Translations under genes and position numbers: made by a program
Origin: Arsenicibacter sp965247375
Lineage (GTDB): Bacteria; Bacteroidota; Bacteroidia; Cytophagales; Spirosomataceae
Assembly (NCBI GenBank): GCA_965247375.1
Contig: CBDFHU010000036.1
Span: 62,001-126,000 of the forward strand
DNA length: 64,000 nt
Reading direction: 5' to 3'
Shown here: positions 44,467 through 53,848 of the stretch, piece after piece
Position numbering within the stretch: the first letter of the stretch is position 1
Layout of the letters: each line of letters starts with the position of its first letter
Notes under the pieces: model-generated
The model's input: the letters and a program-made list of their open reading frames with translations, nothing else
Database searches by the model: none
What the model was told of the DNA's origin: nothing

Positions 44467-46560
44467 TCAGGTATCGCCATACTGCCGGATAATCGCCAGA
44501 ATAGCTGCCCCCAGCTGTTTGGTTTTGGCTTTGCCCATGCCTTTGATTTTCAGCAGGTCGGCAGGGGAACCGGGTCGGACGCGGACCAGCTCCAGTATGG
44601 TTTTCTGAGGTAATACCATGTAGCCGGTGGTATTGTGTTCGCCGGCCAGATCGTTGCGCCATTTCATCAGGGCTGTATACAGCCCTTTGCCGATGGTATC
44701 GCCTTTGCGGGCTTTTATCCCTTCATCCGGTTGTTTACGGGCGGGCCTGAAGTCAAGTTCGGCATGGTTGCGGGCTTCGAGACAGGCAAGGGCCGAAAAC
44801 TGTTTCCGGCACGCCGCAAAGCAGGCCTGCTTGATAAACAACTCTTTTTCCAGTTCGTCGAGCCGCTCGAGGAGGCTGTCGCGCACCTGTTTGTTGTCGG
44901 AGTCGGTCGGGGCGTCGAGCAGGTACGGATTCAGCTCGTTTTTCAGCAGTTCCGTAAAATAGGCTCCTGCCTTGTTGATCCGGTCCTGTAAGGCGTGGTT
45001 TGCTTCCGGCAGTTCGGTGGCCGCGAAGTAAGTGGTCAGCTGGTGCTGAAACCGCCGGCCAATATCCCGTGCTTTCTCACGGATCAGATCGTCGAGTGTG
45101 GCCAGTCCGGTTTTTAGCTCGTTGCTGAAACTGTCATCGTTCTCTTCCGCGAATTTACGGCAGCGGGTGGCCAGCGAGGCCGCCCGTTCAAACGCAAACA
45201 GTTCCCGGATCAGCAACTCCTGATTGCTGCGCTTTGACTCGGTGAGTTCGCGTTCGTCCGGTATTTTTTGCTGAACCTGCTCGTGGAATTCCTCCAGAGT
45301 AAATTCCGTTTTGATGCTGCCGGGCGGGATCGGGGTATGTAAAACAAGCCCTTCCAGCGTTTTGCAGCGGCTGAGGGCCACATACACCTGTCCGTGCGCA
45401 AACGCTGCCGAGGCATCAATAATGGCTTTTTCGAACGTCAGCCCCTGACTCTTATGAATGGTGATGGCCCACGCCAGCCGCAGCGGAAACTGCCGGAACG
45501 TACCGATGGGGTCGGCCTTAATTTCCTTCGTCGCCGGATCAATGCTGTAGCGGAGGTTCGTCCACTCAACCGGTAATACGGTTATCACCGACTCTTCGCC
45601 CGGGCATTTGACATAGATCGTTTCCTCATCCATATCGACAATGCGGCCGATTTTACCATTGTAGTACAGTTTCTCGTAGGTCGCATCGTTCTTGATAAAC
45701 ATGACCTGGGCACCGGTTTTCAGCTCCAGCTCGGCTTCGGTCGGGTAGTTGTTGGGCTGAAATTCGCCTTCAATGGTAGCGCTGAAGACACGCGGTCTGG
45801 CTTTCAATGCCTGAAGTTTCCGGGCGTTGATCTGCTGAGCGGCCTGATTATGGGTCGACAGGGTGATGTAACCTTCGTCGTCTTTCGGGGCAAAATCGGG
45901 GATGTACCGTTTGTTCAGTTCGTCGAGTTCGTTACGGCTAACGCGTTTTTCGCGGATGCTGTTCAGGATACCGATAAAGCGCTCGTCGGACTGCCGGTAA
46001 ATATGCGTCAGTTCAATCGAAATGTAGGGCGTCTGCCGCAGGGCACGGCTGCTGAAAAAATAGCCGGTCTCGTAATAGGGCTGGAGCAGTGACCATTCTT
46101 CATCGCGGATAACGGGGGGGAGCTGCTGCATATCCCCGATCATCAGCAGCTGCACGCCGCCGAAGGGGGCGCTGTTGTAGCGGTACCGGCGCAGGATGTC
46201 GTCAATCCCGTCCAGTATATCGGCCCTGACCATACTGATTTCATCGATGACCAGCAGGTCGAGCGTACGCAGCAGCCTGATTTTGTCGCGGGTAAATTTC
46301 CGGGCTTCCTGCAAAGGGGCGCCGGGCACAAGGGGGCCGAACGGGAGCTGAAACAGCGAATGGATTGTTACCCCGCCGGCATTGATGGCAGCCACACCGG
46401 TCGGCGCCACAACGGCCATCCGTTTAACCGCCTGCTGCCGGATCTGCTGGAGAAATGTGGTTTTTCCGGTACCGGCTTTGCCGGTCAGGAAGATATTCCG
46501 GTTGGTGTGCAGGACAAAGTTCCGGGCAAGTTCCAGCTTTTCGTTAACGGGGGTAGACAT
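44467..46560 (-). CDS. PIF1-like helicase with C-terminal HRDC domain
   Basis: About 697 residues from the ATG at 46560. Walker A GKAGTGKTTF, motif Ia PTGVAAINAGG, Walker B VIDEISMV, GDMQQLPPV, and the C-terminal 2B/SH3-like part with AITIHKSQGLTFEKAIID and YVALSRCKTLEGL. Residues ~600-697 form an HRDC domain (GLYTALMKWRND, YMVLPQKTILELV, LLKIKGMGKAKTKQLG). SF1B 5'-3' helicase acting on DNA in genome upkeep; the HRDC part adds nucleic acid binding. The upstream ATG at 46578 adds six residues. Confidence 0.92.
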   Translation of the reverse strand: MSTPVNEKLELARNFVLHTNRNIFLTGKAGTGKTTFLQQIRQQAVKRMAVVAPTGVAAINAGGVTIHSLFQLPFGPLVPGAPLQEARKFTRDKIRLLRTLDLLVIDEISMVRADILDGIDDILRRYRYNSAPFGGVQLLMIGDMQQLPPVIRDEEWSLLQPYYETGYFFSSRALRQTPYISIELTHIYRQSDERFIGILNSIREKRVSRNELDELNKRYIPDFAPKDDEGYITLSTHNQAAQQINARKLQALKARPRVFSATIEGEFQPNNYPTEAELELKTGAQVMFIKNDATYEKLYYNGKIGRIVDMDEETIYVKCPGEESVITVLPVEWTNLRYSIDPATKEIKADPIGTFRQFPLRLAWAITIHKSQGLTFEKAIIDASAAFAHGQVYVALSRCKTLEGLVLHTPIPPGSIKTEFTLEEFHEQVQQKIPDERELTESKRSNQELLIRELFAFERAASLATRCRKFAEENDDSFSNELKTGLATLDDLIREKARDIGRRFQHQLTTYFAATELPEANHALQDRINKAGAYFTELLKNELNPYLLDAPTDSDNKQVRDSLLERLDELEKELFIKQACFAACRKQFSALACLEARNHAELDFRPARKQPDEGIKARKGDTIGKGLYTALMKWRNDLAGEHNTTGYMVLPQKTILELVRVRPGSPADLLKIKGMGKAKTKQLGAAILAIIRQYGDT

Positions 46561-46765
46561 AAGCAAAATAGCGCGCAAAGCGGCGGATCAGGTCAGTAAG
46601 AGCCAGCTTATGACGAGGAATTCCTGTCCGGGGCACTAAGGCAGGTTGTGCGAAAATGATCAGGTAAAGATACAGTTTTCTGCGGAAGCCTGAAAGCCTG
46701 TTACCTTTGCGGGGGAAATGGGGGCGTTGGTTTATCGGGCGCCTACGCGTGTGTATTTTTATTTC

Positions 46766-46787
46766 GGGCGCCCACGTGGGGGCGCCC
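46766..46787. repeat. GGGCGCCC palindrome upstream of truC
   Basis: GGGCGCC-CACGTG-GGGGCGCCC is a near-perfect palindrome, with a further GGGCGCC copy at about 46737-46743. This kind of GC-rich hairpin resembles dispersed small repeats seen in many bacterial genomes. It lies 16 bases before the truC start, so it may affect translation. Confidence 0.55.
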
Positions 46788-46803
46788 CTACGTTTTGTTG
46801 GCT

Positions 46804-47493
46804 ATGTTGAACATTATTTATGAATCCGATGGTTTGGTGGCCATTAATAAACCCCACGGCTTGCTGGTGCATCGCTCACCGATTGCCAGGGATGCCAGTG
46901 AGTTTGCCGTTCAGTTGTTACGCGATCAGCTGGGTCAGCGGGTATATCCTGTCCATCGGCTCGACCGGAAGACAGGCGGCGTACTGCTTTTTACGCTGGA
47001 AGAATCCCTGAATCCGGTTATGCAGATGCTGTTTGCGGAGGGGAAAATGCATAAGACCTATCTGGCCATCGTGCGCGGCTATACGCCCGACACGCTGGAA
47101 ATTGATTATCCGCTGAAACGCGATGACGGGGTAGTACAGGAAGCATTTACGAAGCTGAAGACCGTACAGCGGGCCGAGATTCCGGTTGCCTTCGGGATAC
47201 ATGCAACGTCGCGTTATTCGCTTGTGGAGCTTGAACCGGCGACCGGGCGGATGCATCAGCTCCGGAAACACATGGCCCATGTGATGCACCCGATCATTGG
47301 TGACCGGCCGCATGGCTGTAATAAGCAGAATAAACTGTTTAAGGAGCAGTTTGCCATGAACACCATGCTGCTGCATGCCCGGCATCTGTCCTTTGTTCAC
47401 CCCGGCACCGGGGTACCGGTTCACATAGATGCACCGGTGCAGGCAGAATTCAGCCGCATGACAGCTGCCTTATTTAACGGGCTGGCGGACTGA
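46804..47493 (+). CDS. truC: tRNA pseudouridine(65) synthase TruC-type
   Basis: About 229 residues, RluA family: VAINKPHGLLVHRS, catalytic Asp in HRLDRKTGGVLLF, KTYLAIVRGY, SRYSLVELEPATGRMHQLRKHMAH and HPIIGDRPHG. The opening words and the LVHRS segment closely follow E. coli TruC. It isomerises U65 in some tRNAs. I chose the second ATG (46804) because E. coli TruC starts at the same place; the first is at 46795. Confidence 0.88.
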   Translation: MLNIIYESDGLVAINKPHGLLVHRSPIARDASEFAVQLLRDQLGQRVYPVHRLDRKTGGVLLFTLEESLNPVMQMLFAEGKMHKTYLAIVRGYTPDTLEIDYPLKRDDGVVQEAFTKLKTVQRAEIPVAFGIHATSRYSLVELEPATGRMHQLRKHMAHVMHPIIGDRPHGCNKQNKLFKEQFAMNTMLLHARHLSFVHPGTGVPVHIDAPVQAEFSRMTAALFNGLAD

Positions 47494-47501
47494 AACAAAT
47501 G

Positions 47502-47567
47502 TACCACATGCCCTCATCGCTAACCGCCGGAGATGTGCTCCTGGTTTCGCGATGAGGGCATGTGGTA
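47502..47567. terminator. Perfect 19-bp inverted repeat between convergent genes
   Basis: TACCACATGCCCTCATCGC and its exact inverse GCGATGAGGGCATGTGGTA flank a 28-base loop between truC and the molybdoenzyme gene. It could terminate both transcripts, but there is no T tract. Its tips match the TTACCACAT elements at 17572 and 30742. Confidence 0.6.
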
Positions 47568-47608
47568 AACGAATTCTCTTTGCTTTAAGTGCCGGTTAAT
47601 TCTGTTAC

Positions 47609-49801
47609 TCAGGAAACGCCCTTAAACCCTTCCTGATTGATAAACGGCTGATTCCGCAGCCGCTGACCGGTGGCTTTGAAGTAGGCATTTGATACAGCCG
47701 CACCCGTTGGCGGCAGCGCCGGTTCACCAAGGCCGGTCGGCTCAATTCCGTTGTCGACAAAGTGTACCTCAACCTCCGGGACCTCATTCATCCGGATCAG
47801 CCGGTAGTCGTTGAAGTTGCTTTGTTGCGGCACACCGTCCTTAAACGTCATATTGCCGTACATGGCATGGCCGATACCGTCGACAACACCACCTGTTACC
47901 TGTTGACGTGCCCCGCTCTGGTTAATGATAATTCCGCAGTCGGCAGCCGCGTAAATTTTCTGTAACACGGGTTTACCTTTATGCATGACTACTTCACCAA
48001 CCTGCGCCACATAAGAGTTATGCGAGAAGTACACGCTGAAGCCCTGGGCCACTGCTTTTCCGTCAGCCCCCTTTTTCTTGCCCCAGTTTGATTTCTCAGC
48101 CGCCAGTTTGATGACTGCCTTCATCCGGTCGATGTCGTATTTGATGGCACCGGTCGGTGAGGTTTTGGCCTTATCGAGCAGGTCGAGGCGGAACTGAACC
48201 GGATCCTTACCGGCCGCCGTCGCCACCTCGTCGAGGAACGATTGTTCGGCAAAGGCCAGAAAGTTGGTGATCGGTGCGCGCCAGGCTCCGGTCGTAATCG
48301 GCGACTTATGATCAGCCGAGTCGATCAGCAGGTTTGGTACGGCCCCCGACGGGAAGTTATCCTCACGGGTGGCATTGCCGGCGTTGATACTGGCTCCGCG
48401 GAGTTTGTAGCCGATCATATTGCCCTGTGCGTCGAGGGCTGCCTCGAAGCGGTAGCGCACGGCCGGCCGGTAGCTGCCCCCGGTCATGTCGTCTTCGCGG
48501 GTCCAGATCAGTTTGACCGGTGCCTTAACGAGGCTTGACAGTTCAGCGGCTTCAACCACGTAATCGGCTTTCAGCCGGCGGCCGAAGCCACCGCCCATGC
48601 GGGTGAGGTCAACGGTAATCTTATCCGCCGGAATATTCAGGAGTTTAGCCGTTTCATTGCGGGCGGCATCCGGTGTCTGGGTTGGTCCGACGAGTTCGCA
48701 GCTTTCCGGACCGTTTGGCCCGAATTTTACATGGGCGAAGAAATTCATCGGCTCCATCGGGCTGTGCGGCAGGAACGGACACTGGTATTCGGCCTTAACG
48801 ACCTTAGCTGCCGATTTAAACGCGGCTTCTACATCGCCGTCTTTGCGCCGGACGGTTGCCTTGTCGCTGTTCAGCATGTCGGTAAACAGGCGGTCATGGT
48901 CGGCATTGCTTTCCAGAGAACCGTCTTTTTCCCAGTCAATTTTGAGCGCTTCGCGGGCTTTTTTAACCTGCCAGGTTGATTTACCCACAACGGCCACGTT
49001 ATTTTTAAACGTCACCACGTCGACAATACCCGGCATTGCTTTCACGGCCTTCGTATCGACAGCCTTCAGTTTGTAGCCAAACGCAGGCCGCTGAATCATG
49101 CCAATCAGCATACCCTCGCGGTAGAAGTCAATCCCGAAAAGTGGTTTTCCGGTCAGGATATTTTTGTTATCGACGTTTTTAATCGTGCTGCCGATCAGCT
49201 TAAAGTTTTTGGGGTCTTTCAGCGGCACGTCGGTCGGGACGGGCAGCTTAGCGGCATCGGCTACCAGCTCACCATACGGTACTTTACGGTTCGACGCCTT
49301 ATGGAAAACGACGCCTTTGTCGGTTGTCAGTTCGCTGACCGGAACATTCCAGCGCTGGGCGGCGGCCTGCATCAGCAACAGGCGGGCAGTGGCGCCGGCT
49401 TTACGGAGGCGTGTCCAGGAGTGCTTGATAGCCCCGCTGCCACCAGTCAGCTGGCGTTCAAATTTCTTGTTATCGAGGGCCGACTGCTGCACATTCACGC
49501 GGGTCCAGTCAACGTCCAGTTCTTCAGCAACGACAATCGGGAAGGCCGTTTTGATGCCCTGACCGATCTCGGGGTTCGGCGACAGGATCGTTACCAGCCC
49601 GTCAGGAGCGATGGACAGGAAACTGTTAAATTCCACCGAAGCGGCGGCACTGATGCCCTGTGAGCTGCTGACGAGGGCCGGAACCGGCAGTCCGGCCGTC
49701 AGCGAATCGGCGGCCACCGACTCAAACCAGTTAAAGCCTAATACTAAACCGCCGCCCGCCGAAGCGGCTATTTTAAGAAAACTACGTCTTGTTGAGGTCA
49801 T
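47609..49801 (-). CDS. iorB: Isoquinoline 1-oxidoreductase-type molybdopterin subunit
   Basis: 730 residues. Tat signal (TSTRRSFLKIAASAGGG), then two halves of the xanthine oxidase-type large subunit: LTGGSGAIKHSWTRLRKAGA, PTQTPDAARNETAKLL, RMGGGFGRRLKADYVVEA, PITTGAWRAPITNFLAFAEQSFLDE, and GLGEPALPPTGAAVSNAYF with the likely catalytic Glu in GEPALPP. It hydroxylates N-heterocycles or oxidises aldehydes in the periplasm. Its 2Fe-2S partner is directly upstream (17 bases). Confidence 0.92.
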   Translation of the reverse strand: MTSTRRSFLKIAASAGGGLVLGFNWFESVAADSLTAGLPVPALVSSSQGISAAASVEFNSFLSIAPDGLVTILSPNPEIGQGIKTAFPIVVAEELDVDWTRVNVQQSALDNKKFERQLTGGSGAIKHSWTRLRKAGATARLLLMQAAAQRWNVPVSELTTDKGVVFHKASNRKVPYGELVADAAKLPVPTDVPLKDPKNFKLIGSTIKNVDNKNILTGKPLFGIDFYREGMLIGMIQRPAFGYKLKAVDTKAVKAMPGIVDVVTFKNNVAVVGKSTWQVKKAREALKIDWEKDGSLESNADHDRLFTDMLNSDKATVRRKDGDVEAAFKSAAKVVKAEYQCPFLPHSPMEPMNFFAHVKFGPNGPESCELVGPTQTPDAARNETAKLLNIPADKITVDLTRMGGGFGRRLKADYVVEAAELSSLVKAPVKLIWTREDDMTGGSYRPAVRYRFEAALDAQGNMIGYKLRGASINAGNATREDNFPSGAVPNLLIDSADHKSPITTGAWRAPITNFLAFAEQSFLDEVATAAGKDPVQFRLDLLDKAKTSPTGAIKYDIDRMKAVIKLAAEKSNWGKKKGADGKAVAQGFSVYFSHNSYVAQVGEVVMHKGKPVLQKIYAAADCGIIINQSGARQQVTGGVVDGIGHAMYGNMTFKDGVPQQSNFNDYRLIRMNEVPEVEVHFVDNGIEPTGLGEPALPPTGAAVSNAYFKATGQRLRNQPFINQEGFKGVS

Positions 49802-49818
49802 TTCTGTGCAGGCGATCC

Positions 49819-50281
49819 CTATTTAGTTTTGGCAGAGGCAAGTTTTACGGCTTCGCGGATCCGGTGATAGGTACCGCAACGGCAGATATTACCGCTCATG
49901 GTGGCATCAATTTCTTCCGTCGTTGGTTTCGGCGTGCGTTTCAGCAGCGCTGCGGCCGTCATAATCTGACCGGCCTGACAGTATCCGCATTGTGGGACAT
50001 CGACTTCGTCCCAGGCCTGCTGCACCGGATGGTCCCCGTTTCTGGACAGACCTTCGATCGTGGTAATTTTTGCGCTGGTAACCGATGAAACGGGCAGGAC
50101 GCAGGAACGTGTGGCTTCGCCGTTGACATGTACCGTGCAGGCACCGCACATGGCTATCCCGCAACCATACTTTGTACCGACCAGACCCAGGTTGTCACGG
50201 AGTACCCACAGGAGCGGGGTGTCCGGATCCTGCTTCGGTCTGAACGGTTTTACCATTGATTTGAAGTTTGTAAAGGGCCAT
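49819..50281 (-). pseudogene. iorA: Isoquinoline oxidoreductase-type 2Fe-2S subunit, frameshift near start
   Basis: From 50256 to 49819 the frame carries all eight cluster cysteines: GTKYGCGIAMCGACTVHV, RSCVLP, CGYCQAG and GNICRCGTYHRI. The natural N-terminus (ATG at 50281; MALYKLQINGKTVQTEA) is in another frame and should read straight into DPDTPLLWVLR; one extra G in GCAGGATCC (about 50227-50231) breaks it. The internal ATG at 50256 gives a protein missing the first strand of the ferredoxin fold. It passes electrons from the Mo subunit to a cytochrome. Confidence 0.85.
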
Positions 50282-50409
50282 TGAAATGTACTATTGAAAC
50301 AGGTTTGTTTGCTAAATTACAAAAAAATGGGAGAATTAAATTTGCCGTCGCCCGCCAAAACTACACTAACTAAATAAGGAGTAAACCGGAAAGTCCGTCA
50401 GGAATCCGC

Positions 50410-52048
50410 TCAGGTAAGCCCGCCGGCCGGGATAACCCGCCGGAGACGGGTCTGCAAACTCAGACTCCGAACGTCCAGTTCCTGCTCAATCCGCCGGATC
50501 GATTCTTCACTGTAGGTCCCGTCCTTATGCCATTTTATAATCTGATCCCGCTGATGCCGGATGATCTTTGCTTCACTTTCCATGTATTCATCAAAGGCCG
50601 ACTGCATGTTTTTAAGCCGGTGCAGTTTTGGATTTTCGTCCATCCGCATCACACCGTTCAGGTAATTAATCTGTTGCTCGAACCGCTCTTTCAGCTCTGA
50701 CAGAACGTCATCATTCAGGGTAAGCGACAGCTCACTTTCAATAAAGGTAATAGAGCTGACCAGCAAAGCGAGCCGCATACTCCGTTCTTCCTTTTCCTCT
50801 TCTTCCCTGGGTTCAAACACATTCAGCCGTTTGATAAAGACCGGCAGGGTCAGGCTCTGGAGCACGAGCGTAACCACAATAACCATGAACGTAATGAACA
50901 GGATTTCGCTCCGGTACGGAAAGGCCTCACCTGACCGGAGTTTATACGGAATGGAGAGAGCGGTAGCCAGCGAAACAACTCCGCGCATACCCGCCCAGGA
51001 GGTGATAAACAGCTCATTGCGGGTAAACTGCCGGATGGAACCCTCGCGTTTTTTGCGGGTTTTAAAAAAAGAAAAGAGATAGGTTACCGGAAACACCCAG
51101 ACAATCCGGGTAAGAATGGCTACCAGACTGATGAGGAATCCGTAACCGATCAGCCGGGGCAGCTCGTCCTGTTCGAGGCCGTTGACAATAAACGGCAGCT
51201 CGGTGCCGATCAGGATAAAGACAAAGCCGGTAAGCAGAAAAATCAGGATGTTCCAGAAGCCGTTGATCTGCATGCGGGTCTGGAACGAGTAGATTTCGTA
51301 TGAATGCCAGGCCATGTACAGCCCTGCCGATACCACGGCCAGTACGCCCGAGGTGCCGAAATGTTCGGCGAGCAGGTAGGCGATAAACGGCAGCAGGAGC
51401 GACAGGGTAGTAGCAACGGTAGAGTTGTCGAGCTGGTTATGAATAAGCCGGAAGATAATCCCCAGCAGCATACCGGTCAGAATGCCGCCCCGGCGACGAT
51501 CACGAACTGGAGTCCGGCCTCCCACAGCACAAAGCTGCCGCTGAGCACGGTAGCGATGGCAAAGCGATAGGCAATCAGCGCCGACGCATCGTTAACCAGA
51601 CTTTCGCCCTCCAGAATGGCAATGATCCGTTTGGGAGTCCCAGGCCGCGGGTAACGCTGGTCGCGGCTACGGCATCGGGCGGAGAGATCACGGCCCCGAG
51701 CACAAACGACAGTGGCCAGCTGAAATCAGGAATCGTATAATGGGCCACAACAGCCACGGCCGTGGTCGTGAAAAAAACCAGCCCGATGGCGAGCAGGCTG
51801 ATGGGCTGGCTGAATTTCCTGAACTCGTGCCACGAAATCGTGCCGGAGGCTTCGTAAAGCAGCGGGGGCAGAAAAATCAGAAAGGCCACATCGGGTTTTA
51901 GTTCAACGTTCGGCAGGCTCGGGACGAATCCGATAATGAGTCCGGCGGCGATGAGCAGAATGGTATACGGTATCTTCAGCCGTTGCGTCAGTAACGTCAG
52001 GCCCGACAGTACTGCCATCAGAAGCAGTACGGTTTCTATGTTATTCAT
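50410..52048 (-). pseudogene. Na+/H+ antiporter (CPA1, NhaP/NHE type), two frameshifts
   Basis: Frame 1 (52048 to ~51640): MNNIETVLLLMAVLSGLTLL, FLIFLPPLLYEAS, LGAVISPPDAVAATSV. Frame 2 (to ~51490): RIIAILEGESLVNDASALIA, with the conserved Asn-Asp of the ion site. Frame 3 (to 50410): ILTGMLLG, several helices, SWAGMRGVVSLATALSIP and a charged cytosolic tail. Adding one C to the CCC near 51640 and one G to the GG near 51487-51491 restores one protein of about 545 residues. The stop of the upstream hydrolase lies 10 bases before its start. It exchanges Na+ or K+ for protons. Confidence 0.87.
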
Positions 52049-52058
52049 GCCAGGTGGA

Positions 52059-52940
52059 TTAGTTCGCAGAAACCGGGGCAACCGTTCCGGATGAGGGCGA
52101 CAGTAACAGTGACCGTACCAGCTCAGCGTGTGAATTGGTGATTAAATGACCTGCTTCAGGCAAAAAAATAAAATTGGCCGGTTTACCTTCCAGCATACAT
52201 TTGGCAAAAATCGAAATTACAGGCGTTGATAATCCAGTCGCGGCCTCCCTGCATCACCGTAACCGGCGCCTGAATCTGCTGCCAGCCCGGTAACAGTTTC
52301 CGGAGTTCCCCGCATGGGTAAACTTTTCATGGGTAGCAATGTTAAGCGGTCTGGGTAAAAAAGCCTGAATCAGCGGAAATTTCCCCCATTTAGAGAACCA
52401 GTAAAACTTTTCGGCATCCGGGTCAATGGCCGGCGAAATCAGAAACAGCTGGCTGATCTGTGCCGGATAATCTGCCGCGAGCTTTGCCGCAACGGGTGCG
52501 CCATACGACCGGCCCAGAACGGTGGCCGGTTTGCCGGAATGGTTTAACCGCAGGGCCTGCACAATGGTCGTTGCCTGCCGGTTGAGGGTATACTGTTGCC
52601 GCCGTTTCCGCCACCGGCCGCTGAGCCGTGATTTATGATAGCCGGGCCGGTCAACGCTGATAATGTGGTAATTTTTCTGCAACAGCGTGTCGTCCAGCAT
52701 GCGGATGTAGCCATACCAGGCGCCGGGGGCACCGTGGATCAGCAACAGCGGTGGCAGGGTGTCCGCACCGGTGCTGGCAACAAACAGTCGGGTCGAATCG
52801 GTTTCAATGGTATAAAATAAAGGTTTGTTCCGGCGGTCTGCATAATGGGCCTGAATTTCCCGTTCGGTCATCGTGAACCGGCCGAAACATCCCATGTTCA
52901 GTACACTCAGTAGCAGGAAAATCAGATGCGTCCGTGTCAT
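52059..52940 (-). pseudogene. Alpha/beta hydrolase, two frameshifts
   Basis: Frame 1: signal or anchor (HLIFLLLSVLNMGCFG), oxyanion HGAPGAW, ISVDRPGYHKS, nucleophile elbow VLGRSYGAP. After KFTHA the protein continues in other frames: GELRKLLPGWQQIQAPVTVM, GGRDWIINACNFDF with the likely acid Asp, then FAKCMLEGKPANFIFLPEAGH with the catalytic His, ending SAN* at 52059. One G too few near 52310 and one T too many near 52210 explain both breaks. The intact protein would have about 293 residues. Confidence 0.82.
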
Positions 52941-52946
52941 GCTTTT

Positions 52947-53444
52947 CTAGAATAACGTCAGCTGCCGCTGATTCTGTTCATGCTCCAGCAGCCATTTTTT
53001 GCGCCACAATCCACCGGCATAACCCACCAGTTTTCCGTCTGACCCGATAATCCGGTGGCAGGGGACTACAATCCAGAGCGGATTTTTCCCGTTGGCCGCC
53101 GCTACAGCGCGGATTGCCTTTTCGTCACCCAGCTCACGGGCAAGGCTCAGGTAGGAACGGGTTTGTCCATACGGAACCGTTAGCAACAGCTGCCAGACGC
53201 GTTGCTGGAAGTCCGTACCCTGCGGGTTCATCAGGAAGGTAAACGTCTGTTGCTGACCGGCAAAATACGCCTGTAGCTGGGCAGCGGCTTCCTGTACCGG
53301 TACGGGTAACGTTTCGTCGGGTGCCGGCAGGCTGTCCGCGTCTTCCCGGCAGGAAACAGCGGTAACGCCCTGCGCATCACCGGCAATCCGGACGATGCCG
53401 AGCGGAGACGGGAACGCAGTCAGAAAGGCAGGTGTCCGTGTCAC
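52947..53444 (-). CDS. ogt: Methylated-DNA-protein-cysteine S-methyltransferase
   Basis: 165 residues. The alkyl-acceptor motif IVVPCHRIIGSDGKLVGYAGG is intact, preceded by the HTH-like QRVWQLLLTVPYGQTRSYLSLARELG and AIRAVAAANGKNPL. It removes alkyl groups from O6-methylguanine to its own Cys. Its start overlaps the stop of the response regulator by 4 bases, so it is cotranscribed with the two-component genes. Confidence 0.95.
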   Translation of the reverse strand: MTRTPAFLTAFPSPLGIVRIAGDAQGVTAVSCREDADSLPAPDETLPVPVQEAAAQLQAYFAGQQQTFTFLMNPQGTDFQQRVWQLLLTVPYGQTRSYLSLARELGDEKAIRAVAAANGKNPLWIVVPCHRIIGSDGKLVGYAGGLWRKKWLLEHEQNQRQLTLF

Positions 53445-53848
53445 TGGAAATGGGAATTTACGACGTCTTCCAGCAGTTTTCTGGTCAGCGGTTTACTTTT
53501 AAAACTGTCAACGATGCCGTAAGACATGGCACGTTTGTGATCATCCGGATTCAGCGACGTAGTCAGCATCATCAGTACCACATTAGCTTTCTGTTCTTTC
53601 GGTAGCTTATCGTATTCCCCCAGAAATTCAAATCCGTTCATGCCCGGCATATTAATATCCAGCAGGATAATATCAGGCCGGATGTAATCGGGATGGTGAA
53701 CGCCGGTAAGGTAGTTTAAGGCCAGAAGCCCGTTTTCTGCCACTCTGATCTGCTCGCAAAGACCTGAATCCCGGATAACGATCTGGTGCAGGAAATTGTC
53801 ATCCGGATCGTCATCAATTAACAGAATACAGTGAATCGGACTGGGCAT
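53441..53848 (-). CDS. Single-domain response regulator (Rcp1-like)
   Basis: 135 residues, receiver domain only: acidic pocket IDDDPDD, phospho-acceptor Asp64 in LLDINMPGMNG, MLTTS, and Lys in SFKSKPLTRK. No output domain. Receivers of this class usually pair with phytochrome-like or other hybrid kinases. Its start overlaps the end of the histidine kinase gene by 35 bases. Confidence 0.94.
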   Translation of the reverse strand: MPSPIHCILLIDDDPDDNFLHQIVIRDSGLCEQIRVAENGLLALNYLTGVHHPDYIRPDIILLDINMPGMNGFEFLGEYDKLPKEQKANVVLMMLTTSLNPDDHKRAMSYGIVDSFKSKPLTRKLLEDVVNSHFQ

